From the NCBI RefSeq assembly GCF_000196875.2, contig NC_014532.2:2108001-2172000 (forward strand): 64,000 nt of DNA, in the 5' to 3' direction. A program made the translations under genes and the position numbers. Below, piece by piece: positions 46,227 through 55,900 of the stretch. This stretch comes from Halomonas elongata DSM 2581. Its GTDB lineage: Bacteria > Pseudomonadota > Gammaproteobacteria > Pseudomonadales > Halomonadaceae. Numbering within the stretch: position 1 is the first letter of the stretch; the number at the start of each line of letters is the position of its first letter. Below the pieces are notes generated by a model that saw only the letters and a program-made list of their open reading frames with translations, had not been told where the DNA came from and searched no databases.

Positions 46227-49200
46227 CTAGCCGACAGGCGACGTGACCCGAGGCATCGGCACGCCCAGATACGACAGGTAATTCGCCAGTTCCTCTCGGG
46301 CAAACACCGGCTCCACGATACCGCTGCCCTCGAGGAAGTGCTTGGTATTGCGACAATCCCAGAGGTAGGTGTTCTGGTACAGCTCCACCGTGGACTGGTC
46401 ATCGTACATGGTATCAGTGAACAGACTCAGCAGCGGATAAAGTGGTGCCCTGGAGTCACGTTCCCACTGCGCCTTCCATTGCGCATAGGGCAACACCTGA
46501 AAGCGGTAGCCGAAAAACTCTTCCAGCCGATGGAAGAATTCCTTGAGCGTCAGGTTGTTGTCGTCTTCGTGCGTCAGATTGAATTTGTGATTCAACCCTG
46601 CCGGGTTGCGAGATATATGCGCAATCGCCGCCGTCATGTAGTCGACGCTGGTCAGCCCCTCTCGCAGCGCTTCCAGGTCCGGAATACTGCGATGCGCCAC
46701 GCAGGTTTGTACCAGACGCCCCCACCACTGGTAATCCGCACAGACTCCCCGAGCACTGTGATAGGTGGCGTAGCCCAGCCGGAAGGTCATCAACGGCAGG
46801 CCGCGCTGGGCCGCCTGATCGGCCATCTTTTCCATGACCCATTTGCTGCGTACATAGCCGATGTCGGTGATGACCGCGTCCAGGTTCTGGTCGATGTCAT
46901 CATCCTCGTACATTACACGCTTGCCAGTGTGCAGGTGGCCCCAGCTGTATACGGAGATGGTGGAGAGTAGCATCAGTGGCTTCGTGCGCCTGGCAGCGGC
47001 AAAGCGCAGCAATTCCAGCAGCCCCTGGACATTGTCACGTTTCATGTACGAATAGGGCTGGATGAAATTGACCGCGCTGGCGGAATGGTAAATTACGTCC
47101 ACCACCTCGGCGAGCTCATCATAATGCATCTCCGTCAGCCCTAACCCTGGTTCCGACAGGTCGGCCCGATAGAGTTCGACGCGATCCCGGTCTGCCTTGG
47201 AAAGCGTGATGCCGTAACGGATCAGGATCTCATCCAGGCGTCGCCATGGATCCGCCCCCGAACGGGCACGTACTGGGCAGTGAATGTGTGCATCGGTGGT
47301 GGCAAGCAGATCGGTCAGCAAATGGGCGCCGACGAAGCCGGTGACACCAGTGAGCAGGATGTGGCGCGGACGCGCCAGAGAATCCGTCGCCTGCCACGCC
47401 GAGAACTCCAGGTCGTCGGGCAGGCTGGCATCTTCGCGCAATGGGTGAATCCGCTCCCGGTCCAGCGAGGACTGAGGTTGGTCATTGCCCCGCCGCTCAT
47501 CCAGCAACAAGGCCAGCGACGCAACGGTATCGTGTTCGAAAAGATCGCGGATCCAGACCTGAACGGACAGTCGTTCACGTACATCCTGCATCAAGCGAGC
47601 AGCCAGCAATGAATGACCTCCGACATCGAAGAATCGGTCGGTGCGGCCGAAGCGACGGTGCTCGAGTACTCTTGCCCAGGCATCGGCAATGTCACGTTCC
47701 GTCTGGCTGGCATATGTCGATTCCGGCGTGCTCTCCTGAGCGTCGTTGTCAGGGTCGCCTGTCAGCTGTCGGTATCTTTGCAGCAAGGCCTGCTTGTCCG
47801 TCTTGCCATTGGCATTGAGCGGCAGTGCATCGAGTTGCAGGATGGCCGACGGTGCCATGTAGTCCGGCAAGGTTTCCAGCATCCCATGGCGCAGTTCGGT
47901 TTCCGCCGACGTCTGTTGCCCATCGAGCACGATGAAGGCCAGCAGTTGCCGCTCGCCCTCGGTCTCCGTCTCGGAGGCCAGAACGACCGCCTCGCCCACT
48001 CCGGCCTGTGCATGCAACGCCTCTTCCACTTCGGCCAGTTCCACCCGGTTACCGCGGATCTTCACCTGGTCGTCCAGGCGCCCCAGAAACTGAAGGCGTC
48101 CATCCGGAAGCCGACGGGCCATGTCGCCCGTTCGGTACAAGCGCTGTCGCCATCGAGGATGAATGATGAATTTTTCCCGTGTCAGAGGCTCGTTGTATAG
48201 ATATCCCCGCGCCAGGTTGTCGCCGCCGATGAAGATTTCTCCCGCCTCCCCATCAGGCACCGGCGCCAGGCTTTCATCGAGCAAGTAGATATCGCTGCCT
48301 GCCATGGGGTGGCCGATGGAGGGTCGATCATCCGTCTCGGAACCGGGCACACGATGGCAAGTAGCGAAAATGGTGGCCTCTGCCGGCCCATAGCAATCCA
48401 CCAACTGGTACGGCAAGTGCCCGGTGGCCGGCGGGAGCAGCTTTTCCCCGGCCGTGAACAGGTGGGTCAATGTCAGTTCCGACGGCTGGGAGCGGGCAGT
48501 GATCGCCGGCACCAGTGCCGTGGGCACGAAGGCATGCGAAAGACGCTGACGAGCGAAGAACGCCAACAGCTGATCGGGATCCAGGCGTGTTTCCTCGTCA
48601 GGCAGAACCAGCGAGCCCCCAGCCATCAGCATCGATGCAATTTCCAGTTGCGCTACATCAAAGCCGGTACCGGCCATCAATGTGGAACGACTTTCTGACG
48701 TCACTTCCAGGTTGTCGTTGTGGCAGGCAACCACCCGCTCGAACGCATGGTGCTCCACCATGACCCCCTTGGGGTTGCCGGTGGTACCCGACGTGAAGAT
48801 CACATAGGCCAGATCCTGGGAAGAAGGCAGGCTATGAGGCCTGTCATCGCGGTCTGGCATGTCATCGATAGCATGCACAGGGAAAGGAGCATCAACCGGA
48901 TGGACACTACAGGCCGCCAACGCGAAGGGAGCGCCGCTTTGCGTCAGGATCCGTCGTTGCCGCTGAGAGGGATAGCGAATGTCCACCGGTATATAGCCTG
49001 CCCCGCTCTTCATGACGCCGAGAATGGCCACCACGTAGCGGTAGGTGCGATCACATATCAAGGGAACAAGATCTCCCTTGCCCACCCCCTGTTCACGCAA
49101 GAACGACGCTACGGCATCGCTCCGACGATCCAGCTCACCGTAGGTGAGACTGGAAGCAGAATCGGATACAGCCTCCCGATTCGGAAAACACTCGGCATTC

Positions 49201-49238
49201 ATCAAGAAATGGTGCAGTACGGTTTCGCAATGTGTCAT
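46227..49238 (-). CDS. Stand-alone NRPS A-PCP-thioester reductase
   Basis: The 1003-residue single module has an adenylation domain (about 1-490) with YVIFTSGTTGNPKGVMVEHH, CYGPAEATIF, YRTGDMARR and NANGKTDKQ. A carrier domain (about 505-580) has FFDVGGHSLLAARL. A C-terminal SDR-type reductase (about 610-1000) has ILLTGVTGFVGAHLL and YVRSKWVMEKM. The architecture matches Lys2-like aminoadipate reductases and A-T-R enzymes that release an amino aldehyde or alcohol; no condensation domain is present. By hand alignment the A-domain code is D-V-L-F-F-A-C-I-F-K, with no textbook match, so the substrate is unknown. It converges with the PPTase gene that probably activates it. Confidence 0.9.
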   Translation of the reverse strand: MTHCETVLHHFLMNAECFPNREAVSDSASSLTYGELDRRSDAVASFLREQGVGKGDLVPLICDRTYRYVVAILGVMKSGAGYIPVDIRYPSQRQRRILTQSGAPFALAACSVHPVDAPFPVHAIDDMPDRDDRPHSLPSSQDLAYVIFTSGTTGNPKGVMVEHHAFERVVACHNDNLEVTSESRSTLMAGTGFDVAQLEIASMLMAGGSLVLPDEETRLDPDQLLAFFARQRLSHAFVPTALVPAITARSQPSELTLTHLFTAGEKLLPPATGHLPYQLVDCYGPAEATIFATCHRVPGSETDDRPSIGHPMAGSDIYLLDESLAPVPDGEAGEIFIGGDNLARGYLYNEPLTREKFIIHPRWRQRLYRTGDMARRLPDGRLQFLGRLDDQVKIRGNRVELAEVEEALHAQAGVGEAVVLASETETEGERQLLAFIVLDGQQTSAETELRHGMLETLPDYMAPSAILQLDALPLNANGKTDKQALLQRYRQLTGDPDNDAQESTPESTYASQTERDIADAWARVLEHRRFGRTDRFFDVGGHSLLAARLMQDVRERLSVQVWIRDLFEHDTVASLALLLDERRGNDQPQSSLDRERIHPLREDASLPDDLEFSAWQATDSLARPRHILLTGVTGFVGAHLLTDLLATTDAHIHCPVRARSGADPWRRLDEILIRYGITLSKADRDRVELYRADLSEPGLGLTEMHYDELAEVVDVIYHSASAVNFIQPYSYMKRDNVQGLLELLRFAAARRTKPLMLLSTISVYSWGHLHTGKRVMYEDDDIDQNLDAVITDIGYVRSKWVMEKMADQAAQRGLPLMTFRLGYATYHSARGVCADYQWWGRLVQTCVAHRSIPDLEALREGLTSVDYMTAAIAHISRNPAGLNHKFNLTHEDDNNLTLKEFFHRLEEFFGYRFQVLPYAQWKAQWERDSRAPLYPLLSLFTDTMYDDQSTVELYQNTYLWDCRNTKHFLEGSGIVEPVFAREELANYLSYLGVPMPRVTSPVG

Positions 49239-49917
49239 TACGCATGTTTCCTTTACGGTTCATGAATGTGGTCACGGTACTCTTCACTAAAACGAAATAC
49301 CCTTGTCGCAACATTGGATGCGACATGGCCGGACAGAGTGAAAAATGAAGACAGAACTGCTGTATCCGTCACTCGAACGTCCATGGGCCAGAGAACCCAA
49401 TAGCCCTCTGGTCAGCGAGCGGACAACATGCTTCCCTAAAGATCTCTGCCTATTGCCGAAAGGAAATCTCGAGAACCTTCAAACCTTTCTTTTCATCTAA
49501 AGAAAGCACACCCACAAACCTAGCACACACATCAGGAACACTTGATTTCCAATGCAGAAAAATAGTGTCTATTTGTAATCAAAGGAAAACCCAAAAAACA
49601 TTGAAAGATATATATATCTTATCAAGCACCCAGTGATCGATCATCTTTCCCCATCGGAGATGCCAAGCCGGGCGCCAGCGCTCGCTCGACTGCTCTCGAC
49701 ACGCGACTCCAACAGCTTGGCAGATTACCGATATGTACTGCTTGTCAACTGAACGGCATGTTCCGGCATGCAGGCATGACGCACCATCATCGCGCAGACC
49801 ATGCCTTAAATATCAATAAGTTACTTAGAACACCATAGAAAGGACGTCCACGCGACACGGAGAACAATCGGCCGTGGAGAATTGCTCCGGCAAGGATGAA
49901 GAGTTCACAGCCCAGTG
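49239..49917. other. Long non-coding gap with an AT-rich tract
   Basis: No gene is supported in these about 680 bp. The middle (about 49440-49660) is markedly AT-rich and contains the perfect 16-bp palindrome AAGATATATATATCTT (49605-49620). The left end must hold the promoter of the A-PCP-reductase gene, but no clear boxes were identified. Confidence 0.45.
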
Positions 49918-50115
49918 TCATAACCCTGAGGTAGAGAACCCCACTTGCAACAAGATACCCAAGGCCAGAAAGATGTAACTGACCAGTCCCAGGAACATCA
50001 AGGAGCCAAAGACCAGGGTCTTGATGACACGCCTATGATGCGACAATTTCCATGCCAACGACAGGCAGACCACGAACATGGGAAGCAGGAGAAGAAACAG
50101 AGTAAATTCAAACAT
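49918..50115 (-). CDS. Small hypothetical membrane protein
   Basis: The 65-residue product opens MFEFTLFLLLLPMFVVCLSL and has two hydrophobic segments (FTLFLLLLPMFVVCLSLAW and LVFGSLMFLGLVSYIFLALG) joined by a basic loop KLSHHRRVIK. AAGGGA lies 5-7 nt before ATG 50115. No family was recognised. The two-helix pattern and ribosome site make it a plausible gene, but no neighbour supports its function. Confidence 0.5.
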   Translation of the reverse strand: MFEFTLFLLLLPMFVVCLSLAWKLSHHRRVIKTLVFGSLMFLGLVSYIFLALGILLQVGFSTSGL

Positions 50116-50397
50116 TCGATCCCTTCTATACATGTCAGTCCGGCGACAATACACCCGGCAAGAAAGCCGTTCGAGTTAATGCAACGACAACAAACGACTT
50201 TCTAACAGATTTTCAGCAGATTCCATACTGATAAAAACCTGTTGAGATACAAGTCAATCTCATCCTATAGCGAAGAAAACACTGCCACCCCAGAAACATT
50301 GCGAAAAGTATCTACGCACGTTCATACGACATTGGAAACCCGATAAAACACTCATTTACTGCTTCGTTGACACATCGCAATGCCCGTTGACCACCAT

Positions 50398-50784
50398 CTA
50401 GCCCAACCAGGATAACGGGTGATGGCGAATGGCCGCGCCCACGATATAGGCAAACACCAGCACGGCCAGCAAGGCGGCGACCGCACGCTGCAATGGAGTG
50501 CGGCCACGCTTGATGGCAATGGTCCCCAGCCCGATGTAGACCACCAGGCCGATGAGCTTGGCGGCCAGCCAGGGATGCTGATGTGGCCAGAAGCGCAGCA
50601 GCACCATCAGCCAGACCCCGAAGGCCAACAGAGCGGTATCGATCAGGTGAGGAAGGATACGCACCCACTTTTTCTGCAAGTGCGCTGATGCCGTCACCGA
50701 CCACCAGGCTCTCAATACGAACAGGGCCAGACTCAAGACGGCCATCGTCATGTGCAGATGCTTGATCAGCCAATAAAGCGACAT
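50398..50784 (-). CDS. SirB2-family membrane protein
   Basis: The 128-residue protein has four predicted membrane segments and the SirB2 signature MSLYWLIKHLHMTMAVLSLA, with HPWLAAKLIGLVVYIGLGTI. ATG 50784 has GGAGGGAG upstream and follows the NnrS gene by 10 bp, so it is the last gene of that operon. SirB2 function is unknown. Confidence 0.82.
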   Translation of the reverse strand: MSLYWLIKHLHMTMAVLSLALFVLRAWWSVTASAHLQKKWVRILPHLIDTALLAFGVWLMVLLRFWPHQHPWLAAKLIGLVVYIGLGTIAIKRGRTPLQRAVAALLAVLVFAYIVGAAIRHHPLSWLG

Positions 50785-50794
50785 GCTCCCTCCG

Positions 50795-52006
50795 TCATCC
50801 CGGCTTGCCATCGGCTCGCGGCCTTGCCAGCAGCACGGTGTAATGCCACACGAAGAGCGCAAACGCCAGCACCCAGCACAGCGCGCTCAGGCTCAATGTC
50901 CACTGCATCACCTGTGGCCACAGCACCGGGATCAGGGTACGCAGCATCGTCGCCAGCCCCAGAGCCTCCAGCGCCACATCCATCCCCGGCAGGGTCTCGA
51001 TCGGCCGACCGGTATGCCCCAGGGAGACACGCGCCATCATGGCCATCATCATGGTCCCCATACCGCCCACCGTGATGGCATGCAGCGCCAGCGACGGTGC
51101 GAGCAGTTTCAGTGCCGCCAATCCCCACATCGCCAGCCCCACGCACATCAGGGCATAGCTGAGGTGAAGCCCCCACAGCAGGGGTTCATGCAGGCAGCGC
51201 CTGCCGTCCCAACGGGTCAGTCGCAGCGCATTGAGTCCCGCCGCCAGCAGCGCAACACTAGCCCAGCCCCTGTCGGGCAAAGCGACCGCAAAGCTTGCCA
51301 GTTGCAGGCATACCAGCAGCACGACCACGCCTATGGCGGAAGCCTCCAGCCACTTCAGGCGCGCTACCTGTGTGCGTTCCAGCCGCCGGGCCGTGAAGAA
51401 CGGAATGACTCGACCGCCCAGCACTACCATCAGCAGCACGATCAACAGGACCGTCAGGTGAGCGGCATCCCGGATCATCGAGGCATCGCCCCGCAGCATT
51501 CCCAGATGCATCAGGACGTTGGCCAGAAACAGCACGCCGAGTACCGGCACAAAGATCAGGTTGCGCCATTGCCGTGCACCAAGCACCGGTCGCGCCATTA
51601 CCAGCATCACCGCCGGCAGCAGAGCCAGGTCCACCAGCGCCGGTATGAGGGCAGCCCCTTCGGGCGGAAACGCCAGGATGAGCCGGCCAGCAAGCCACAA
51701 TGCCACCAGCCCTGCCAGCGGCCATCCATGCACACCTCGTCGACCGGTCCATGTCTGCACGGCGGTGAGCAGAAAGCCGATCACGATGGCCATGCCGAAA
51801 CCGAACAGCATCTCATGCTGATGCCACCACAGCAGGCCTCCATACGGCTCGAGCAGGATCCCTCCCTGCAAGAAGGCCCCCCAGATCACCATCGCCACCA
51901 GACTGAAGACCGCCCCCAGAAGGAAGAAAGGCCGAAAGGCCAACTGCAAAAGAGGCATGTCGCTGACCCGGGCGAGCGAAATCGACCGGGTGGAATTCTT
52001 GGCCAT
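50795..52006 (-). CDS. nnrS: NnrS family membrane protein
   Basis: The 403-residue protein has about 12 membrane segments and the family motifs AFRPFFLLGAVFSL, WHQHEMLFGFGMAIVIGFLL, LGGRVIPFFTARR and MMARVSLGHTGRP. NnrS is a haem- and copper-binding membrane protein that helps cells withstand nitric oxide. It sits next to hemN and the nitrate reductase genes, consistent with co-use under denitrifying or anaerobic conditions. ATG 52006 has GGGGA about 10 nt upstream. Confidence 0.9.
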   Translation of the reverse strand: MAKNSTRSISLARVSDMPLLQLAFRPFFLLGAVFSLVAMVIWGAFLQGGILLEPYGGLLWWHQHEMLFGFGMAIVIGFLLTAVQTWTGRRGVHGWPLAGLVALWLAGRLILAFPPEGAALIPALVDLALLPAVMLVMARPVLGARQWRNLIFVPVLGVLFLANVLMHLGMLRGDASMIRDAAHLTVLLIVLLMVVLGGRVIPFFTARRLERTQVARLKWLEASAIGVVVLLVCLQLASFAVALPDRGWASVALLAAGLNALRLTRWDGRRCLHEPLLWGLHLSYALMCVGLAMWGLAALKLLAPSLALHAITVGGMGTMMMAMMARVSLGHTGRPIETLPGMDVALEALGLATMLRTLIPVLWPQVMQWTLSLSALCWVLAFALFVWHYTVLLARPRADGKPG

Positions 52007-52082
52007 AATCGTTTTTCCCCTGCGTCGCGCCGCCGTTTATCGTTTTTGGTTCTGAACCGGCAGTACTCGAACGTCCCGTCGG

Positions 52083-53468
52083 TCAGATAGTGCGCGAGAA
52101 CCTCTGCTGCCCACTCTCCAGATAGGCGTCGAAAGCCATCGCCAGGTTGCGCATCATCAAGCGACCGGCCGGGAGTACCGTCAGCGCGTCGTCGCGCAGC
52201 TCGATCAGTCCGTCGGCGGCAGGCTCCACCAGCCGCTCCAGGGCTTCGGCGAAGTAGTCGCCAAAGTCGATTCCATGACGCGCTTCCAGATTCGGGATAT
52301 CGACGAGCCCCTGACACATCAGCCCATGAATCACGTCGCCACGCAGCCGGTCATCGTCATTCAGGCAATAGCCGCGCTTCACCGGCAACCGGCCGTCCTC
52401 CAGGCGTTGCCGGTACTGGGCAATGTCCTTGACGTTCTGGCTGTAGGTATCGCCGATCCTGCCGATGGCGGTAATGCCCAGCCCCACCAGGTCGCAATCG
52501 GCATGGGTCGAGTAGCCCTGGAAGTTGCGTTGCAGGGTGCCATTCTGACGTGCCTGGCAAAGCTCGTCCCCGGGCAGGGCGAAGTGGTCCATGCCGATAT
52601 AGTCGTAGCCCGCACCGCAAAGCCGCTCGATGGTCAGCTCCAGCAGTTCCAGCTTGCGCTCCGGCGGAGGCATGTCAGCGGGACGAATCAGGCGCTGGGC
52701 CTTGAAGTGCTCCGGCAGATGCGCATAGCTGTAGGCGGCGATACGGTCCGGGCGCAGCGCGATGAGCTTGGCCAGGGTGGCATCGAAGCTGGACCGGGTC
52801 TGCCGCGGCAGGCCGTAGATCAAATCGACACTGAGCGAATCGAAACCCGCCTCACGGGCCGCCGCCATCAAGGCCGCCACCTGCTCCTCCCCCTGCACGC
52901 GATTGACCGCGCGCTGCACCTCGATATCGAAGTCCTGCACGCCGAGGCTGAGGCGGTTGAAGCCCAGGCCACGCAATGCGCTGACCTGCTCCGGCGTCAC
53001 GGTGCGGGGATCCACTTCGATCGAGAATTCGCGCTCGCCTTCCGGGGCAAAATGAAAGGCATTGTCCAGCGCCGTCAGCAATGCCACCAACTGAGCATGA
53101 CTCAAATAGGTCGGCGTACCGCCTCCCAGATGCAGTTGCGTCATGCGCCGCTCGTCGTCGAACAAGGCGCCCTGCACTTCGATCTCGCGGATCAGCCAGC
53201 CCAGATATTCGGCGGCACGCTGGGTATTGTGGGTAATGATCTTGTTGCAGGCGCAGTAATAGCAAAGGCTCTTGCAGAACGGAATGTGCACATAAGCCGA
53301 CAATGGCTTGGGCGACGCTGCCCGGTTGCTGCGTGCGGCGGCAGCACGGTAGTCGTCCTCGGCGAAGACCTCGCTGAACTGCGGCGCGGTAGGATACGAC
53401 GTATAGCGCGGCCCCGGCCGGTCATACTTTTCCACCAGACGACGATCGAACAGTAAATCGTGCGGCAT
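52083..53468 (-). CDS. hemN: Oxygen-independent coproporphyrinogen III dehydrogenase
   Basis: The 461-residue radical-SAM enzyme has YDRPGPRYTSYPTAPQFSE at the start, the Fe-S motif CKSLCYYCAC with the CxxxCxxC spacing, and LGGGTPTYLS. It converts coproporphyrinogen III to protoporphyrinogen IX without oxygen, supplying haem for anaerobic respiration. The ATG at 53468 (MPHDLLFD) matches family N-termini better than the TTG at 53504. Next to nnrS and nar genes it fits an anaerobic regulon; no clear FNR box was seen upstream. Confidence 0.95.
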   Translation of the reverse strand: MPHDLLFDRRLVEKYDRPGPRYTSYPTAPQFSEVFAEDDYRAAAARSNRAASPKPLSAYVHIPFCKSLCYYCACNKIITHNTQRAAEYLGWLIREIEVQGALFDDERRMTQLHLGGGTPTYLSHAQLVALLTALDNAFHFAPEGEREFSIEVDPRTVTPEQVSALRGLGFNRLSLGVQDFDIEVQRAVNRVQGEEQVAALMAAAREAGFDSLSVDLIYGLPRQTRSSFDATLAKLIALRPDRIAAYSYAHLPEHFKAQRLIRPADMPPPERKLELLELTIERLCGAGYDYIGMDHFALPGDELCQARQNGTLQRNFQGYSTHADCDLVGLGITAIGRIGDTYSQNVKDIAQYRQRLEDGRLPVKRGYCLNDDDRLRGDVIHGLMCQGLVDIPNLEARHGIDFGDYFAEALERLVEPAADGLIELRDDALTVLPAGRLMMRNLAMAFDAYLESGQQRFSRTI

Positions 53469-53609
53469 GACAGACAACGCCTTGTGAGTGGGAGTGATGG
53501 ACAACCAGGCACCCTATGACACAACTATCATCGCGCCTGGTCCTGCCCCTGGATAGCGGTCGGCGCGCGTCAAATTGACTCGCCTCGCCCTTCAATAGCG
53601 CCTGGCCCC

Positions 53610-54422
53610 CTACTGCATCAATACACGATCGACATCCTCATCGAGTTCGATACCCTTCACGCCGATCTCGGCCACCAGCGCCAGCAGGTAGTGGCGCAGG
53701 GCACGCCGCGAGGCCTGTTCGCGCAGGCAGTGACGCACTCGATCGACGACCCTTTCGAAGGCCGGCTCGCGGCCCTCGACACGCCGGTCGATGACCACCA
53801 CGTGCCAACCATAGCGCGAGGCCAATGGCCGGTCGTGGAGGCCCACGGGCAAGTGCTGCAGGGCACGGTCGAGCTCGGGCACCGTCTGGCCGGGTTGCAG
53901 CCAGCCCAGCTCACCGCCCTGATCCTTCGAGGGGCAGGCGGAGTGGCGCTGGGCGAGTTCGGTAAAGCGCTCCGGATGTTCGGTCAACTGCTCGATGAGC
54001 CGCCTTCCCTGCCGATAGCCGGCGTCACGCGCTTCGGCATCGTCCGGCGCTGCCGCCAACAGCACATGGCGCACCTCGAGACGGGTCGGCTCACGGAACC
54101 GCTCGGGATGGGCCGCGTGAAAGCGTCGGCAATCCGCCTCGGTGGGCTCGGGTACCTCGAGTTCGCGATCCAGCAAGGCGGCGATGGCCGCTTCGCTGTC
54201 GTCCTGCGAATCCCCCGCCAGCCCCAGATGCTCGGCCCGCTGGCACAGCAGCTCGCGCACCACCAGCGCCCGGGCAGCCTTGAAGTGGGCGTCGCCAGCG
54301 CTGTCGGCCGGGTGATATTGCATCTCGCGGGCGATCTCGTCCTCCTCGATCAGCGTCTCGCCGACCCGGATGGAGGACGCCGTCGCGCCTCCGGGAAGCT
54401 GCTCGATAGCGATCTCTTGCAT
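53610..54422 (-). CDS. Parvulin-type peptidyl-prolyl isomerase in the nar operon
   Basis: The 270-residue protein has a C-terminal parvulin domain (about residues 115-210): LEVRHVLLAAAPDDAEA, AQRHSACPSKDQGGELGWLQ and SRYGWHVVVIDRRV. An N-terminal helical segment resembles NifM-like isomerases. No signal peptide is seen, so it is probably cytoplasmic. It begins 24 bp after narI, and similar genes follow narGHJI in pseudomonads, suggesting help in folding or maturing the nitrate reductase. Confidence 0.88.
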   Translation of the reverse strand: MQEIAIEQLPGGATASSIRVGETLIEEDEIAREMQYHPADSAGDAHFKAARALVVRELLCQRAEHLGLAGDSQDDSEAAIAALLDRELEVPEPTEADCRRFHAAHPERFREPTRLEVRHVLLAAAPDDAEARDAGYRQGRRLIEQLTEHPERFTELAQRHSACPSKDQGGELGWLQPGQTVPELDRALQHLPVGLHDRPLASRYGWHVVVIDRRVEGREPAFERVVDRVRHCLREQASRRALRHYLLALVAEIGVKGIELDEDVDRVLMQ

Positions 54423-54446
54423 GGTCGTGTCTCCCGGAAATATCGG

Positions 54447-55124
54447 TCAGGCCCGGCGGCGAACGATCTGGTAGCGCCGGGCGATGTAGCCCAGCGGTGC
54501 GCTCCAGACGTGCACCAGGCGGGTGAAGGGGAAGACCAGGACGATGGTCAGGCCGACGAAGATATGCAGCTTGTAGATCCAGCCGATACCGACCAGATAG
54601 TCCGCGGCACCGCCCTGGAAGAAGACGATGGCCTGAGCCCAGTGGGCGAGCCGGAGCATCACGCCGCCATCCAGGTGGCCCAGCGCCGGGATGATGGTGA
54701 GCAGCCCGAGAGTCACCTGCACCACCAGCAGCAGGATGATGACGGTGTCCATGAGGCTCGACGAGGCCTTGACCCGGGCATTGGTCAGGCGTCGCCAGGC
54801 CAGCATGGCGCCGCCGACCAGGCACATCACCCCGGCGATACCGCCCACCAGAATGGCGATCACCTGCTTGGTGCCGGCACTCATGAAGGGTGCATAGACC
54901 CAGTGCGGCGTCAGCAGGCCGACCAGGTGGCCGAAGAAGATCACCAGGATGCCGATGTGAAAGAGGTTGCTGGCCAGGCGCATGCGACTCGACGACAGCA
55001 TCTGGCTGGAGCCGGTCTTCCAGGTGTACTGGCCGTGATCGAAACGCAGCAGGCTGCCGATGAGGAAGACACTGCCGGCGAGATAGGGGTAGAGCCCGAA
55101 CAGCAGGGTGTGGAAATAGCTCAT
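54447..55124 (-). CDS. narI: Respiratory nitrate reductase gamma subunit (cytochrome b)
   Basis: The 225-residue protein has five membrane segments and begins FHTLLFGLYPYLAGSVFLIG. Histidines expected to bind haem b lie in LFHIGILVIFFGHLVGLL and in the C-terminal IYKLHIFVGLTIVLVFPFTR. It passes quinol electrons to NarH and anchors NarGH. ATG 55124 overlaps the narJ stop (ATGA). Confidence 0.96.
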   Translation of the reverse strand: MSYFHTLLFGLYPYLAGSVFLIGSLLRFDHGQYTWKTGSSQMLSSSRMRLASNLFHIGILVIFFGHLVGLLTPHWVYAPFMSAGTKQVIAILVGGIAGVMCLVGGAMLAWRRLTNARVKASSSLMDTVIILLLVVQVTLGLLTIIPALGHLDGGVMLRLAHWAQAIVFFQGGAADYLVGIGWIYKLHIFVGLTIVLVFPFTRLVHVWSAPLGYIARRYQIVRRRA

Positions 55125-55900
55125 GACGGATCTCCTTGTGGCCGTGCGGACGGGTCGAGAACCCGCACCGCCTCGCTGTGCGTCGCCCGCTTGCGTTCGG
55201 CGAGCCGCCGCCCCTCGGCGGACTGCAGGGCACAGTCCTGGTCGGATTCGGCGGAGAAACGCACTGCCTCCTCTTCCCAGACCGCATCCAGCGCCTCGGG
55301 GGTGTTATCGGGTGCTTCCTGCTTCACCGTTTCGCGATGCGCATCGACATCGCCCTCGGCACCGATCAGCCCCAGCAGCGCCAAAGGCACCAGGGCGTGG
55401 TCGGCCTCGCGCTCCTCCAGACGAGCGGTGAGCCGCGCCAGAATATGGCGGATCTCGCCCAGCCAGCGGCCGATATCGGCCTCCGGGCGGGTGGAAAGGT
55501 ACTCCAGGAACAACGGCAGGTAGTCCGGCAGCTCGCGGGCATCGAGCTCGAAGCCCGCAGCGCGATACTCGCCCAGCAGGTCGACCATGGCCTGGCCCCG
55601 GTCACGGGATTCGCCGTGGACATGCTCGAACAACAACAGCGAGGTGTTGCGACCGCGGTCGAACAGCGCCACGTACTCGGCCTGCAGGTCGAGGAGATCG
55701 GCATCCCGCAATCGCCGGCACCAGTCCTTCAGGGAAGTTCGCAGCGCCGGTCGCCAGCGCCGTTCGGCATCGAGGATCGCGATCATCTCCGGTGCGGCGG
55801 CCTGAAGCTCCCCGGTGGGGTAATCGAGCAGCCTGGCCAGCACACGCAGGCTGCGCATGCCGCCCGCCGGATCAGGGTATGACATCGCCGCTTCAGCCAT
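55121..55900 (-). CDS. narJ: Nitrate reductase molybdenum cofactor assembly chaperone
   Basis: The 259-residue TorD/NarJ-family protein has LARLLDYPTGELQAA, LLDLQAEYVALFDRGRNTS and LFEHVHGESRDRGQAMVDLL, which is the NarJ signature. It holds apo-NarG for cofactor insertion. The ATG at 55900 overlaps narH by 8 bp and has GGAG 8 nt upstream; the open frame further upstream lies within narH. Confidence 0.94.
   Translation of the reverse strand: MAEAAMSYPDPAGGMRSLRVLARLLDYPTGELQAAAPEMIAILDAERRWRPALRTSLKDWCRRLRDADLLDLQAEYVALFDRGRNTSLLLFEHVHGESRDRGQAMVDLLGEYRAAGFELDARELPDYLPLFLEYLSTRPEADIGRWLGEIRHILARLTARLEEREADHALVPLALLGLIGAEGDVDAHRETVKQEAPDNTPEALDAVWEEEAVRFSAESDQDCALQSAEGRRLAERKRATHSEAVRVLDPSARPQGDPS

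Noticed and set aside
52275..53456. Plus-strand open frame opposite hemN
   Set aside because: It is an antisense shadow; the hemN radical-SAM motif fixes the coding strand.
53549..53580. Candidate FNR box GTCAAATTGAC upstream of hemN
   Set aside because: The palindrome spacing does not match TTGAT-N4-ATCAA, so it is not called as an FNR site.
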